Assembly: GCA_030446485.1 (NCBI GenBank)
Contig: JAUJNF010000013.1
Coordinates: 1 to 49,898, forward strand
Source: Thermoleophilaceae bacterium
Lineage (GTDB): Bacteria; Actinomycetota; Thermoleophilia; Solirubrobacterales; Thermoleophilaceae
Length of the DNA stretch: 49,898 bases
Direction of reading: 5' to 3'
The number at the start of each line of letters is the position of its first letter. The stretch's first letter is position 1. A model generated the notes under the pieces. That model searched no databases and was not told the origin of the DNA. It saw only the letters and a list, made by a program, of their open reading frames with translations. A program made the position numbers and the translations under genes. Below, one piece after another: positions 7,180 to 16,333 of the stretch.

Positions 7180-8211
7180 GTGACCGACGACTCGGCCGCG
7201 ACAGGACCCGCGGACTTCACCTGGATCGACGGCGAGCGCCTCATCCGCTTCGGCCCAGCGGCCCTCGGCGAGGCGGGCGAGCTGCTCGAGCGGCAGGGCT
7301 TCGCGCACTACGCGCTGCTGACCACTGAGCGAGCCCTCACCGCCGCGCCGGCGCTAGGCGAGCGGGCGGACGCGGTGCTGCGCGTGCCCAGCGGAGGCGT
7401 GCCCGAGGCGGCCGCCGCAGTACGCGGGGGTGTCGGCGGCCGACCGCTGGTGGCCCTCGGCGGCGGGCGGGTGATCGACGCCGCCAAGGCCATCGCCGGC
7501 GCCGACGGGCTGTCCTGCGCCGCCGTGCCCACCACGCTATCGGGCGCCGAGATGACCCGGGTGCACCGCATGCCGAGCGGGGTGGAGGCGTTCAAACTCG
7601 TCCGTCCCTCGCTCGTGATCGCCGATCCGACCCTGATGGCCTCGCAACCCATGCCCGGCCTCGCCGCGAGTGCCATGAACGCCCTCGCCCACGCCGTCGA
7701 GGCGCTGTACACGCCGTTTGCCAACCCGGTGGCCGGGGATGCCGCACTGCGTGCCGTCCGGCTAATTGCGAGCGGCCTCGAGCGGGACGAGCCCGAGCGT
7801 CCGTGGCTGGCGCTCGGAGCGCTGCTCGCCGGCTACGCGGTGGGCTCGGCCGGGTACGCGGTGCAGCACGTGGTGTGCCAGACGTTGGTACGGGTGACGC
7901 GCGTGCCGCACGCCGCCGCCTACGCCGTGATGCTTCCCCACACGCTGCGCCTGATGGCGCCGCGGGCGCCCGAGGTGATCGGCCGGGTGGCAGAGGCGTT
8001 GGGCGCCGAGCGCGCCGATGCGAGCCTGGCCGCGGAACGCGCGGCAACGCTCGCGGCTGGCGCGGGCCCGACGCGCCTGTCCGAGCTCGGCGTCGAGGCC
8101 GGTCAGCTGGACGCCGTGGTGACGCAGGTCGTTCAGCGTCCGGAGCTCGCGAACACCCCGCAGCCGCCCGACGCCCCCGAGCTGCGCCGCTACCTCGCGG
8201 CGTCTCTCTGA
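7180..8211 (+). CDS. Iron-containing alcohol dehydrogenase family protein, maleylacetate-reductase-like
   Basis: A 343-residue group III dehydrogenase. The NAD(P)-binding signature ALGGGRVIDAAKA is near residue 90. The metal region reads SAMNALAHAVEALY and later VPHAAAYAVMLPH, closer to maleylacetate reductases (MNALAH type) than to iron alcohol dehydrogenases, which have Asp where this has Asn. It may therefore be metal-independent and reduce a dicarboxylic or aldehyde substrate; the substrate is unknown. GTG 7180 is chosen for a normal length. GTG 7123, overlapping the leuA stop, is an alternative and would couple translation to leuA. Its place between leuA and an amidase hints at a catabolic side branch, but that is inference. 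Confidence 0.75.
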   Translation: MTDDSAATGPADFTWIDGERLIRFGPAALGEAGELLERQGFAHYALLTTERALTAAPALGERADAVLRVPSGGVPEAAAAVRGGVGGRPLVALGGGRVIDAAKAIAGADGLSCAAVPTTLSGAEMTRVHRMPSGVEAFKLVRPSLVIADPTLMASQPMPGLAASAMNALAHAVEALYTPFANPVAGDAALRAVRLIASGLERDEPERPWLALGALLAGYAVGSAGYAVQHVVCQTLVRVTRVPHAAAYAVMLPHTLRLMAPRAPEVIGRVAEALGAERADASLAAERAATLAAGAGPTRLSELGVEAGQLDAVVTQVVQRPELANTPQPPDAPELRRYLAASL

Positions 8212-8292
8212 GGGAAGCCTCCCTGCCTGGTGTGGACTAGGACCCGCTGGCCAGGACGGCTCTAACGGAACCCGGACGTAGGCGGCCTCCTA

Positions 8293-8298
8293 TAGGCT
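8293..8298 (+). promoter_or_regulatory. Candidate -10 box TAGGCT upstream of the amidase
   Basis: TAGGCT ends 14 bases before ATG 8313. The same hexamer is found before leuB (16317). No Shine-Dalgarno is apparent between it and the start. Confidence 0.3.
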
Positions 8299-8312
8299 CT
8301 CGCGCGCCCGCC

Positions 8313-9743
8313 ATGGCCGACCCCGCAGACCAGCTCCTCAGCCGCTCAGCCCTCGAGCTTGCCGACCTCGTCCGTGGAGGCGAGGTGTCCTCACGGGAGC
8401 TCGTGGACGCCTCCCTGACGCGCATCGAGGCGACGCAGCCGCAGCTGAACGCCTTCACCTCCGTGCACGCCGACGACGCGGTTGCGGCGGCCGATGCCGT
8501 CGGCCCGGACGACCCACGTCCGTTCGCCGGAGTGCCGATCGCGATCAAGGATCTCTCCGCGGCGATCGCCGGCAAACGTCAGACCCAGTGCTCGGAGCTC
8601 TTCGGGGACTGGACCCCCGACTACGACTCGTATGTCGTGCGGCGCATCAAGGAGGCGGGCTTCGTGATCGTGGGGCAGACGAGCGCACCCGAGTTCGGAA
8701 TCCTGCCGGTCACCGAGCCACGCCGCTTCGGGGCGACCCGCAACCCATGGGACACAGCGCGCACGCCCGGCGGCTCCTCCGGCGGCTCGGCCGCCGCGGT
8801 GGCGGGGGGCACTGTGCCGCTCGCACACGCGAGCGACGGCGCCGGCTCCATCCGCATACCCGCCGCCTGCTGCGGCCTCGTCGGGCTCAAGCCGAGCCGC
8901 GGACGCATCTCGCGCGGGCCGGACACCGGGGACTCGGCGCTCGTGACCGACGGGGTGGTCACCCGTACCGTTGCCGACACGGCGGCCATGCTCGACCTGC
9001 TCGCGGGCTACGAGCTCGGCGACGCCACCTGGACGCCGCCACCGGGCGAGCCCTTCGCGGCGCAGGCTGCCCGGGAGCCCGGGCCCCTGCGCATCGGCAT
9101 GTTCACCACCCCGCCGCTCGAAGCGCCGATCGACCCGGTCTCCGGCGGTGCGGTGGGCGACGCCGCACGCCTGCTCGGAGAGCTCGGCCACGAGGTCGAA
9201 GAGGTCGAGCCGCCATGGGCGGGCGCCGAGCTCCTGCCTACGTTCACGGCCCTATGGGCGCCGATGGTGGCGGTTGGCGTGGCGCTCGGCGCCATGCTGG
9301 CCGGCCGCGAGCCGCGCGCCGAGGACGTCGAGCCGCTCACCTGGGAGCTCTACCGGACCGCCTCGGAGCTGAACTCGATCGGCTACCTGGGGGCCGTGAT
9401 CCAGCTCCAGGACTACTCCCGCTCGCTCGTCGCCTTCGCGGCGGACTACGACGTCCTGCTGATGCCCGCGCTCGCCCAGCGCCCGGTGGCGATCGGCGCG
9501 ATCGACTCCATGGGCGCCGATCCACTGGCCGAGTTCGGCAAGGCGGCGGCCTTCACCCCGTTCACGGCGGTGGCCAACCTGATGGGCGCGCCCGCGATCT
9601 CGGTGCCGCTGTTCCACGGGGACGACGGGCTTCCGCTGGCGGTGCAGTTCTTCGGGCGCCCGCTCGGTGAGGGCACCCTGCTGTCGCTCGCGGGACAGCT
9701 CGAGGCGGCGCGGCCCTGGGACGGGCGGCGGCCGCCCGTCTGA
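8313..9743 (+). CDS. Amidase (amidase signature family)
   Basis: A 476-residue hydrolase of the amidase signature family, which hydrolyses carboxamides by a Ser-cisSer-Lys triad. The Lys is in PIAIKDLS (about residue 77), the cis-Ser in [11 protein letters not shown] and the nucleophile Ser in [10 protein letters not shown]. The signature block ending [10 protein letters not shown] is intact. It lacks GatA-specific context (no gatB or gatC nearby), so a free amidase acting on an unknown amide is more likely than a tRNA amidotransferase subunit. ATG 8313 gives a normal N-terminus ([21 protein letters not shown]). It lies alone between the maleylacetate-reductase-like gene and the XRE regulator. 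Confidence 0.85.
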   Translation: MADPADQLLSRSALELADLVRGGEVSSRELVDASLTRIEATQPQLNAFTSVHADDAVAAADAVGPDDPRPFAGVPIAIKDLSAAIAGKRQTQCSELFGDWTPDYDSYVVRRIKEAGFVIVGQTSAPEFGILPVTEPRRFGATRNPWDTARTPGGSSGGSAAAVAGGTVPLAHASDGAGSIRIPAACCGLVGLKPSRGRISRGPDTGDSALVTDGVVTRTVADTAAMLDLLAGYELGDATWTPPPGEPFAAQAAREPGPLRIGMFTTPPLEAPIDPVSGGAVGDAARLLGELGHEVEEVEPPWAGAELLPTFTALWAPMVAVGVALGAMLAGREPRAEDVEPLTWELYRTASELNSIGYLGAVIQLQDYSRSLVAFAADYDVLLMPALAQRPVAIGAIDSMGADPLAEFGKAAAFTPFTAVANLMGAPAISVPLFHGDDGLPLAVQFFGRPLGEGTLLSLAGQLEAARPWDGRRPPV

Positions 9744-9801
9744 GCCGCGCGCACGACACCCGCCGAGTGCCCCGAGTACCGGCGGCGGCTAGGCGGCTCG
9801 G

Positions 9802-9815
9802 CGGACAAGCGTCCG
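9802..9815. promoter_or_regulatory. Palindromic operator candidate CGGAC-N4-GTCCG
   Basis: A perfect 5+5 inverted repeat with a 4-base spacer ends three bases before the -10 box of the XRE-cupin gene, so it would overlap bound RNA polymerase. Position suggests autoregulation of the regulator-leuC-leuD transcript. No second copy was noticed upstream of leuA or leuB. Confidence 0.4.
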
Positions 9816-9818
9816 TGA

Positions 9819-9824
9819 TAACGT
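9819..9824 (+). promoter_or_regulatory. -10 box TAACGT for a leaderless regulator-leuCD transcript
   Basis: TAACGT is separated by exactly 7 bases from ATG 9832, which places the transcription start at or next to the start codon. Confidence 0.5.
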
Positions 9825-9831
9825 ACGACCT

Positions 9832-10434
9832 ATGGCTACCGCCGTGGTCACAAGCGCCTCCCCGGAGCACGCCGGCACCGGCGCCCGCATCCGCGCCCTC
9901 CGCGAGGCCATGGATCTCTCGCTGCGCGACCTGGCATCGCGCAGCGGCGTCTCGGCCCAGATGCTCTCGCAGGTGGAGCGGGGGGAGACGAGCCCGACGC
10001 TGGCGCTGGCCGCCCGGATCGCCGCCGGGCTCGACCTGTCGCTTTCGCAGCTCGTGCGCCTCGACGAGGGCGAGGGCGTGACCGTGGTGCGCAGCCACGA
10101 GCGCGCCACGAGCGGCGCCACGGCCCGCGGCCACCGCTACGAGGTCGTCACGCCGCCGCTTCCCGGCCAGCGCGCCGAGGTGACCCTGCACACCCTGGCC
10201 CCCGGGGCGGCCACCGGCGGCCCCGGCGATCCGCCCATGCACGAGCCGGGCAGCCGCGAGACCGCCGTGGCCACCGCCGGCCGGCTGCGGCTCACGTGCG
10301 CGGGCGTAGAGCACGATCTCGACGAGGGGGATGCCGTGACCTTCGACGCCGACCTTCCCCACCACTTCGACAACCCGACCGGCGAGGAGGCGCGCTTCCT
10401 GGCGGTCGTCTCCGCCGGCCTCAGGAGGAGCTAG
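9832..10434 (+). CDS. XRE-family transcriptional regulator with C-terminal cupin domain
   Basis: A 200-residue two-domain regulator. The N-terminal helix-turn-helix spans about residues 20-72 ([38 protein letters not shown]). The C-terminal cupin_2 fold covers about 100-195 ([34 protein letters not shown]) and keeps potential metal/ligand His residues. Proteins of this build bind a small metabolite in the cupin and control adjacent genes. The stop is only four bases from the leuC ATG, so regulator, leuC and leuD are probably one transcript. A palindrome at 9802-9815 may be its operator. The effector could be a leucine pathway intermediate; this is inference. Confidence 0.85.
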   Translation: MATAVVTSASPEHAGTGARIRALREAMDLSLRDLASRSGVSAQMLSQVERGETSPTLALAARIAAGLDLSLSQLVRLDEGEGVTVVRSHERATSGATARGHRYEVVTPPLPGQRAEVTLHTLAPGAATGGPGDPPMHEPGSRETAVATAGRLRLTCAGVEHDLDEGDAVTFDADLPHHFDNPTGEEARFLAVVSAGLRRS

Positions 10435-10438
10435 TCCG

Positions 10439-11806
10439 ATGCCGAAGACGCTGCTCGACAAGATCTGGGAGGCCCACGAGGTTGCCCCCGGACTCCTCTA
10501 CATCGACCTGCACCTCGTCCACGAGGTCACCTCGCCGCAGGCCTTCGACGCCCTGCGCCTGGCCGGCCGCACGCTGCGCCGCCCCGACCGGACGCTCGCC
10601 ACCGCCGACCACAACGTGCCCACCGATGGCTCGAACAGGGCCGCCCAGATCCGCGATCAGCTCTCGCGCGTCCAGGTCGAGACCCTGGAGCGCAACTGCC
10701 GCGAGTTCGGCGTGCCGCTCTACTCGATCGGCTCCGAGCGCCAGGGCATCGTGCACGTGATCGGGCCGGAGCTCGGCGTCACGCAGCCGGGCATGACGAT
10801 CGTCTGCGGCGATTCCCACACCGCCACCCACGGCGCCCTCGGAGCTCTGGCCTTCGGGATCGGCACGAGCGAGGTCGAGCATGTCCTCGCCACCCAGACC
10901 CTCCAGCAGCAGAAGCCGAAGGCCATGCGCATCAGCTACGGCGGCGAGCTCGGCTTCGGGGTCACGGCCAAGGACCTGATCCTCGGCACGATCGGCCGCA
11001 TCGGCGTCGAGGGCGGGGTGGGCTACGCGATCGAGTACGCGGGCCCGGCCATCGAGTCGCTTTCCATGGAGGGCCGGATGACCGTCTGCAACATGACGAT
11101 CGAGGGCGGCGGCCGCGCCGGCATGATCGCCCCCGACGAGACCACGTTCAGGTGGCTCGACGGCCGTCCGGCCGCGCCGGCGCCGGTGCCGCGCGAGGGG
11201 TGGACCGAGCTGCGCACCGACGAGGGCGCGAGCTTCGACTCCGAGGTGGAGATCGACGCCTCGGCGCTGTCCCCTCAGGTCACTTGGGGCACCACGCCCG
11301 GCATGGTGGCCCCGGTGAGCGGCGCGGTGCCGGAGCCCGCCTCGGAGGGGGAGGAGCGGGCGCTCGTGTACATGGACCTCGAGCCCGGAACGCCGATCGA
11401 GGGGATCGAGCTCGACCGCGTGTTCATCGGCTCGTGCACCAACTCGCGTATCGGCGATCTGCGCGCCGCGGCCCGGGTGGTGGAGGGAAGGCGGGTGAGC
11501 GAGCGGGTGAGCGCCATGGTCGTGCCCGGCTCCCAGCAGGTGAAGGCCCAGGCCGAGGCCGAGGGCCTCGACGAGGTGTTCCGCCGGGCCGGTTTCGACT
11601 GGCGGTCGGCCGGCTGCTCGATGTGCCTGGGCATGAACCCGGACACCCTCGAGCCGGGCGAGCGCTGTGCGTCCACGTCGAACCGCAACTTCGAGGGCCG
11701 GCAGGGTCGCGGCGGGCGCTCGCACCTGGTGAGCCCGGAGATGGCGGCGGCCGCGGCGGTGGCGGGCCGCTTCGTGGACATCCGCGAGTGGGAGGTGGCC
11801 GCGTGA
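10439..11806 (+). CDS. leuC: 3-isopropylmalate dehydratase large subunit
   Basis: With LeuD, isomerises 2-isopropylmalate to 3-isopropylmalate; the same enzyme also acts on citramalate in the CimA route to isoleucine. The 455-residue protein has the [4Fe-4S] ligands Cys333 ([11 protein letters not shown]), Cys393 and Cys396 (GCSMCLG), with the same spacing as E. coli LeuC. The aconitase-fold motif [12 protein letters not shown] is present. It follows the XRE-cupin gene by four bases with an AGGAGG ribosome binding site inside the regulator's 3' end. Its TGA overlaps the leuD GTG, indicating translational coupling of the two subunits. Confidence 0.97.
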   Translation: MPKTLLDKIWEAHEVAPGLLYIDLHLVHEVTSPQAFDALRLAGRTLRRPDRTLATADHNVPTDGSNRAAQIRDQLSRVQVETLERNCREFGVPLYSIGSERQGIVHVIGPELGVTQPGMTIVCGDSHTATHGALGALAFGIGTSEVEHVLATQTLQQQKPKAMRISYGGELGFGVTAKDLILGTIGRIGVEGGVGYAIEYAGPAIESLSMEGRMTVCNMTIEGGGRAGMIAPDETTFRWLDGRPAAPAPVPREGWTELRTDEGASFDSEVEIDASALSPQVTWGTTPGMVAPVSGAVPEPASEGEERALVYMDLEPGTPIEGIELDRVFIGSCTNSRIGDLRAAARVVEGRRVSERVSAMVVPGSQQVKAQAEAEGLDEVFRRAGFDWRSAGCSMCLGMNPDTLEPGERCASTSNRNFEGRQGRGGRSHLVSPEMAAAAAVAGRFVDIREWEVAA

Positions 11807-12363
11807 ACGCCATCACGGTCATCGCGGGCAACATCTCGGTGCTGCGCCGCTCGGACGTCGACACCGACCAGATCATCCCCAAGCAGTTCCTCAAGCGGGT
11901 GGAGCGCACCGGCTTCGGCCAGTACCTCTTCTACGACTGGGCGAAGGAGCCGGGCTGGGACCTCGATCCAAACCCGATACTGGTGACCGGCCGCAACTTC
12001 GGCTGCGGGTCCTCGCGCGAGCACGCGCCCTGGGCGCTCGAGGACTTCGGCTTCAAGGCCATCGTCTCGCCCTCGTTCGCCGACATCTTCTACTCCAACT
12101 GCACGAAGATCGGGCTGCTGCCCGTGATCCTTCCCGAGGAGGAGGTCGAGGCGCTGATGGGGGAGACGAGCGCGCGCGTCGACCTCGAGGAGCAGGTGGT
12201 GTCGTTCGGCGGGCGCGAGGTGCGCTTCGAGACCGATCCGGAAATCCGGCGACGGCTCCTCGCGGGGCTGGACGACGTGGGCATCACCATGCAGCGCGGA
12301 GAGGAGATCACGGCCTACGAGCGGGAACGCGAGCGATCGGGTCCGGTGACCACCGCGTTGTGA
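11803..12363 (+). CDS. leuD: 3-isopropylmalate dehydratase small subunit
   Basis: The 186-residue swivel subunit of the LeuCD isomerase. Diagnostic motifs are [15 protein letters not shown] near residue 20, and the substrate-specificity and Ser loop [17 protein letters not shown] near residue 65, followed by [20 protein letters not shown] 11803 overlaps the leuC stop by four bases and has GGGAGG upstream; longer in-frame starts lie inside leuC and are rejected. The 3' end again overlaps the next gene (GTGA at 12360), so leuC, leuD and the methyltransferase form a tight translational unit. Confidence 0.97.
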   Translation: MNAITVIAGNISVLRRSDVDTDQIIPKQFLKRVERTGFGQYLFYDWAKEPGWDLDPNPILVTGRNFGCGSSREHAPWALEDFGFKAIVSPSFADIFYSNCTKIGLLPVILPEEEVEALMGETSARVDLEEQVVSFGGREVRFETDPEIRRRLLAGLDDVGITMQRGEEITAYERERERSGPVTTAL

Positions 12364-13130
12364 GCCGGCCGGGTTCGCATGGCGTCAACTGGGACGCCGA
12401 GGTGTACGACCGCATCTCCGACCCACAGTTTGCCTGGGCAGGTGAGGTGCTCGAACGCCTGCCCCTCGAGGGAGACGAGCTGGTGCTCGACGCCGGCTGC
12501 GGCACCGGGCGGGTAACGCAGTTGCTCCTCCAGCGACTCCCGCGGGGAAGGGTGATAGCGGTGGACGCGTCGCCGTCGATGGTCGCCAAGGCCGAGGAGC
12601 GGCTCGCCGGCTCGGCCAAAGTCGTGTGGGCCGACGTGCAGGAGCTGGTGCTCGACGATCCCGTGGACATCGTCTTCTCGAACGCAGTCTTCCACTGGAT
12701 CCCCGACCACCCACGGCTCTTCTCGACGCTGCATCGCTGCCTGCGGCCGGGCGGGCGCCTCGCGGCCCAGTGCGGCGGCGAGGGTAACGTGGCCTCGTTG
12801 ACGGTGGCGATCAGGGACGCAGGCACGCGCGCGCCGTTCGCGGAGCACCATGCCGACATCGAGCGGCCATGGACCTTCCGCTCAACCGCTGACGCGACGC
12901 GCGACCTCGTGCGTGCCGGCTTCGAAGATGTCGAGTGCTGGCTGGAGCCGAAGCCCGTGACGCCAGCCGATCCGCGCGCCTACGTGGCCACCTCGGCGCT
13001 CGGCTTCCACCTGGAGCGCCTGCCTCCAGAGTTGCGCGAGCCGTTCGTGGACGCGGTGATGGAGGGCCTACCGGAGCCCGTGACGCTCGACTACGTACGG
13101 CTGAACATCGCCGGGCGGCGGCCGGAATAA
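12360..13130 (+). CDS. Class I SAM methyltransferase, trans-aconitate 2-methyltransferase-like
   Basis: A 256-residue Rossmann methyltransferase. SAM motif I is VLDAGCGTGRV (residues 42-52), the acidic residue of motif II is in VIAVDASPSMV, and the family block FSNAVFHWIPDH followed by LRPGGRLAAQCGGEGN resembles E. coli Tam and yeast Tmt1. These methyl-esterify trans-aconitate, and yeast Tmt1 also methylates 3-isopropylmalate. The start GTG overlaps the leuD stop by four bases. Position directly behind the isomerase that handles isopropylmalate and citramalate makes a carboxylic acid of this pathway a plausible substrate. Family similarity is clear, substrate is inferred. No regulator follows. 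Confidence 0.75.
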   Translation: MSRPGSHGVNWDAEVYDRISDPQFAWAGEVLERLPLEGDELVLDAGCGTGRVTQLLLQRLPRGRVIAVDASPSMVAKAEERLAGSAKVVWADVQELVLDDPVDIVFSNAVFHWIPDHPRLFSTLHRCLRPGGRLAAQCGGEGNVASLTVAIRDAGTRAPFAEHHADIERPWTFRSTADATRDLVRAGFEDVECWLEPKPVTPADPRAYVATSALGFHLERLPPELREPFVDAVMEGLPEPVTLDYVRLNIAGRRPE

Positions 13131-13187
13131 CGCACTAGCCGCTCGGCACAGTGCGTGCGCTGCAGGCCTGTGGAGAGAGAACCATCC

Positions 13188-13217
13188 TTGACTTTCCCCC
13201 GGTCCGGGTGGGATGCT
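13188..13217 (+). promoter_or_regulatory. Possible promoter TTGACT-N18-GATGCT
   Basis: A good -35 (TTGACT, 13188-13193) is followed after 18 bases by GATGCT (13212-13217), a weak -10. It lies about 40 bases before the lipoprotein start. Confidence 0.3.
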
Positions 13218-13256
13218 CGCTCAAGTACGAAGCCGGGCCTGACAGGCAGGAGCGTG

Positions 13257-13931
13257 ATGGCCGTGAACCACAGGGTGGCTATACCGCTACTCGCCCTCGC
13301 CCTCGCCGTTGCCGGAGGGATCGGCTGTGCCGGCGAGGCCGGCCCACCTGGGTCGGGCCGTCCCCAAACGAGCGACGACGAGGCTCGCCTCGGTTTGACG
13401 CGGTCGGTCCCCGACCGACTCAAACATGCGTGCCAGGCGGCAGCGCGGGAGAGCGATCTGGCGGTCTTCTGCCCGCCTCTCGTTCCCGACGGAGAGCTGA
13501 GTGTGTCGGGTTTAGGGCTCGACCAGACCGAGGAGAGTCGCAGCAGCACCTACCTCATCGACCTCCATAGCCGGGCGATCGATCGACCGAGCAACGGGCA
13601 CTGGGTGGTTGCTGCGGGCGACGCCGCTCGGCTGAAGTTACTTACCAGCGAGCCCAGCCTCCCCGCGCCACTAAGCAGGCGCGGACTCAATCTCGGAGGG
13701 ATCCCCGTGACCGTCTACAAGCTCGCTCCCTATGAGGCCGGCGGAGGATTCTACGGCGGCCACATCGCGCTCGCGTGGACCCATGATGGCCTCGTTTATC
13801 ACGTGAGCGTCCACGGGTACCAGAACGGGAGGCGCGCAATAGCAATCGCGAAGGCGCTAATCGCGCAGATGACGGGGTGCTCGCAAACGGAACCACCCGC
13901 TCAAGACCCCTGCGACCTCATTTTCGATTGA
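13257..13931 (+). CDS. Putative secreted lipoprotein, function unknown
   Basis: A 224-residue protein. From ATG 13257, preceded by GGCAGGAG, it has a short basic N-terminus, a hydrophobic core (VAIPLLALALAVAGG) and a cysteine in GGIGC near residue 24. This resembles a lipobox, although Gly at -3 is less usual. A low-complexity stretch rich in Gly, Pro and Ser follows, then an alpha/beta domain with conserved-looking GGFYGGHIALAWTHDGLVYH and a C-terminal pair of cysteines (MTGCSQ, DPCDL). It is probably anchored outside the membrane. I do not recognise the family. Its end faces the minus-strand secreted protein. Confidence 0.65.
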   Translation: MAVNHRVAIPLLALALAVAGGIGCAGEAGPPGSGRPQTSDDEARLGLTRSVPDRLKHACQAAARESDLAVFCPPLVPDGELSVSGLGLDQTEESRSSTYLIDLHSRAIDRPSNGHWVVAAGDAARLKLLTSEPSLPAPLSRRGLNLGGIPVTVYKLAPYEAGGGFYGGHIALAWTHDGLVYHVSVHGYQNGRRAIAIAKALIAQMTGCSQTEPPAQDPCDLIFD

Positions 13932-13950
13932 AGTAGCCCAGTGCAGGCTG

Positions 13951-13977
13951 TCATCCTGCGGCGCCCAGACGGGATGA
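13951..13977. terminator. Stem-loop between convergent genes
   Basis: TCATCC (13951-13956) and GGATGA (13972-13977) form a 6-bp stem with a GC-rich 15-base loop in the 48-base gap between convergent genes. It may serve both strands; the stem is short. Confidence 0.35.
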
Positions 13978-13979
13978 GC

Positions 13980-16238
13980 TCAGCCCGGGCGGCGCTGCAG
14001 GCCCTTGGAGGCCGTGAGCGTGAACAGGCTGCGGGCTCGCCGCGGCTTGCCGCCGCCGAACCGCACCCGGGCAAAGGCCCGCACGCTGGTCTGCCGCTGC
14101 TTGCCGACACCGCGCAGGTGCGCGCGCGACAGCCGGACGGTGATCAGTTGGCTCTGCCGCGGCGCGATCGAGAAACGGCGCTGCCCGAGCCGCAGGTTGC
14201 CCGGCACTCCGCGCTTCGGCTTACCCGTCGTGCGCAGCTTCAGGAGGCCGGCGCAGCGCTTGGTGGAGCGGCAGAAGACGCGCGTGCGCAGGAGCCCACC
14301 GCGCGTGACCCTGCGGGCCTGTGTGGAGATGAGCAGGCGGTCTCGTCCGCCGGCGCCCGGGCCTGTCCCGGTCCCGCCGCCGCCGCCCGGCTGGTTCCCC
14401 GTCCCGCCCCGGGGCGGGGGAAGCGGCCCGAGCGACTCCACCGGCTGCGAGGGCTCGGGCCCCCCGCTAGCGACCGTGCAGCGGTCGCCGTCATAGCCGA
14501 AGGAATAGAAGCCGCCGGTCATGTCGGCCGCCACGGTGCAGCCGCGGTAGTGCACCATGTCCCAGATCTCCGGGTGCCCGAGCGGGAACTCGGTGATGAA
14601 GGGAATGATCGGTCGCGTGGCAAGAGTGACGTTCTTGCGCGTCGGCTCGCCGCTCGGGACGACGAAGCCAACCTCGCGCGGCCGCTCGACGTCGGCGTTC
14701 TCCTTCACACCGTCGAAGGCCCGGGTGGCGTCGAGCTTGTACATCCCCCCGTGGTAGCTGGAGAGGTAGATCGAGTCGCCGACGATCTGCTGGTTGTGCG
14801 GCGTGAAGGTCAGGTTCCCGCCCGCTCGCCCGGCCGGGTTCTCCCAGGTGGTCACGAGAGCCTCCTGCGACTTGCGCTTGATCTCGGCCTCCGAGTCGGT
14901 TGCCTGCGCGAGCTTGGAGAAGTCGGTGGCGTCGACTATCCACATCGGGCCCGGCAGGTTGCCGTTGCCCTGGGGCGAGCGCTCGCACGGAGCAGCGAGT
15001 ACGCCACACGTGCTCGGGCGCTTCTTCCCGCAGCCGGCGGCGGTGTCGGCGGCCGACTGGTTGCCGAGAACAAACAGCTCCGCCGGAAGCGTGACGTAGC
15101 GACGCCCGCTGCGCGTGGTCACGTCGATCGTGTGGGAGTACCAGTCGCGTTCACACTCGGGCGTGAGGTCCCACTGGGCGAGGCGCTTCGGGGCCCTGGG
15201 GTCGGTCACGTCGTAGACCACGAACGCCGTGCCCTCGGTGCCGTCGCTGCCCTCCCCGAAGCCGTCGGCCAAGTAAAGGTACGTGCGGCCGGTTGTTGGG
15301 TCGTTCTGGATGAACGTGTCGTGCAGGTCGGGGGCCTCGATCAGGTTGACGAACCTCACCTGTGGCACCCCGTTCGGTAGCCGCTCCACCTTGGCGATGT
15401 TCACGCCGACCGCGTTCTGGTTGGAGAAGATGTACTCGCCCGGGGCTCGCGGCTGGCCCGGACCGCTCGGGCCGGCGGGTATCACGTGCGAGCGGGAGGT
15501 GTGCGTTCCAGTCAAGCCGGCGGTGACGGTGTAGATCTGCACGAGCTGCGGCTTCTTCGGATCCACCAGGCTGAGCACCTCCACACCCGCGGTCCCCGGA
15601 CGACCGGAACTCAGGCTCGGGTCGGGAATCGAGCTGAGGTTCTGGACCGACAGGTAGGCGACCTTGCCGTCTAGGGAGAGGTCGACGAACGCGCCGCAGT
15701 TGATGTCGATCGGCTGCGCGTCGCACTCGCCACCGCGGTAGATGCTGAGCAGCTTCGGCTTGGCCGGGTCCTTCAGGTCGAAGAAGACCACGCCCGAGCG
15801 CGGAAAGGTGACCGCGGCGGCGGCGATGTCGGCCTTCACGTCGATCTCGCCGAAGATCACGTCCTCACGGCCGAAGGCCTTCGTCAGCTCGTCCTTCAGG
15901 GGTAGGAACTCGCTCTGCGTGACCGCGCACTCGAACCCCTTGTGCTGCGAGATCTGCTGGTGGTCGTGTGGCGCGCCGTCGGGCATGGAGTCGCGGGCCG
16001 CCGTGGTGCACGGGCCCGGGTTGGCGGCGGCCCGCGCCACCGCGCCCTCGTCCGTGGGGAACAGCTGGCTCGCGCCCTGCTGCAGCATCGCGCGAGCCGA
16101 CAGGTCGGGCTTGAGCTCGGCCTTGGGCGGACCCGCGAGGGCCCCGCTGTGGTACTGCTCGGGATGCGCCACGGCGGTCGCCGCACTGGCCGCCAAGGCG
16201 ACGCAGACCATGAGCGCAAGACGTGCCCCCCGTGCCAT
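13980..16238 (-). CDS. Secreted LVIVD-repeat beta-propeller-like protein
   Basis: A 752-residue exported protein. The start ATG (16238) gives a signal peptide ([20 protein letters not shown]). Repeated strands of the type [34 protein letters not shown] and [18 protein letters not shown] resemble LVIVD repeats, which build a beta-propeller. His-rich spots ([28 protein letters not shown]) could bind metal. After residue about 610 a Gly/Pro linker leads to a C-terminal beta-rich module of about 115 residues, similar in pattern to the C-terminus of the metalloprotease at 44873. Function is unknown; selenium-binding-protein-like or surface roles are possible. The gene is divergent from leuB with a 95-base gap. 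Confidence 0.7.
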   Translation of the reverse strand: MARGARLALMVCVALAASAATAVAHPEQYHSGALAGPPKAELKPDLSARAMLQQGASQLFPTDEGAVARAAANPGPCTTAARDSMPDGAPHDHQQISQHKGFECAVTQSEFLPLKDELTKAFGREDVIFGEIDVKADIAAAAVTFPRSGVVFFDLKDPAKPKLLSIYRGGECDAQPIDINCGAFVDLSLDGKVAYLSVQNLSSIPDPSLSSGRPGTAGVEVLSLVDPKKPQLVQIYTVTAGLTGTHTSRSHVIPAGPSGPGQPRAPGEYIFSNQNAVGVNIAKVERLPNGVPQVRFVNLIEAPDLHDTFIQNDPTTGRTYLYLADGFGEGSDGTEGTAFVVYDVTDPRAPKRLAQWDLTPECERDWYSHTIDVTTRSGRRYVTLPAELFVLGNQSAADTAAGCGKKRPSTCGVLAAPCERSPQGNGNLPGPMWIVDATDFSKLAQATDSEAEIKRKSQEALVTTWENPAGRAGGNLTFTPHNQQIVGDSIYLSSYHGGMYKLDATRAFDGVKENADVERPREVGFVVPSGEPTRKNVTLATRPIIPFITEFPLGHPEIWDMVHYRGCTVAADMTGGFYSFGYDGDRCTVASGGPEPSQPVESLGPLPPPRGGTGNQPGGGGGTGTGPGAGGRDRLLISTQARRVTRGGLLRTRVFCRSTKRCAGLLKLRTTGKPKRGVPGNLRLGQRRFSIAPRQSQLITVRLSRAHLRGVGKQRQTSVRAFARVRFGGGKPRRARSLFTLTASKGLQRRPG

Positions 16239-16246
16239 GCGGCAGC

Positions 16247-16252
16247 AGACTA
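16247..16252 (-). promoter_or_regulatory. -10 box TAGTCT for the secreted propeller gene
   Basis: Reading on the minus strand, TAGTCT is followed by 8 bases and then the ATG at 16238, a near-leaderless arrangement. Confidence 0.45.
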
Positions 16253-16316
16253 CAGGTGCGCGGCGCGGTTTTCCACCACCAACTGACGGCCACGGTGACC
16301 GGGTGTCTCCTCGCCC

Positions 16317-16322
16317 TAGGCT
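16317..16322 (+). promoter_or_regulatory. -10 box TAGGCT for leuB
   Basis: TAGGCT ends 11 bases before GTG 16334 and no ribosome binding site is visible. This supports the GTG at 16334 as the start of a leaderless or near-leaderless leuB-ilvE message. Confidence 0.4.
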
Positions 16323-16333
16323 CCCGCCCACCC

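Noticed and set aside
9832..10434. Antitoxin of a toxin-antitoxin pair
   Set aside because: The protein has XRE plus cupin domains and no adjacent toxin; it is coupled to leuC.
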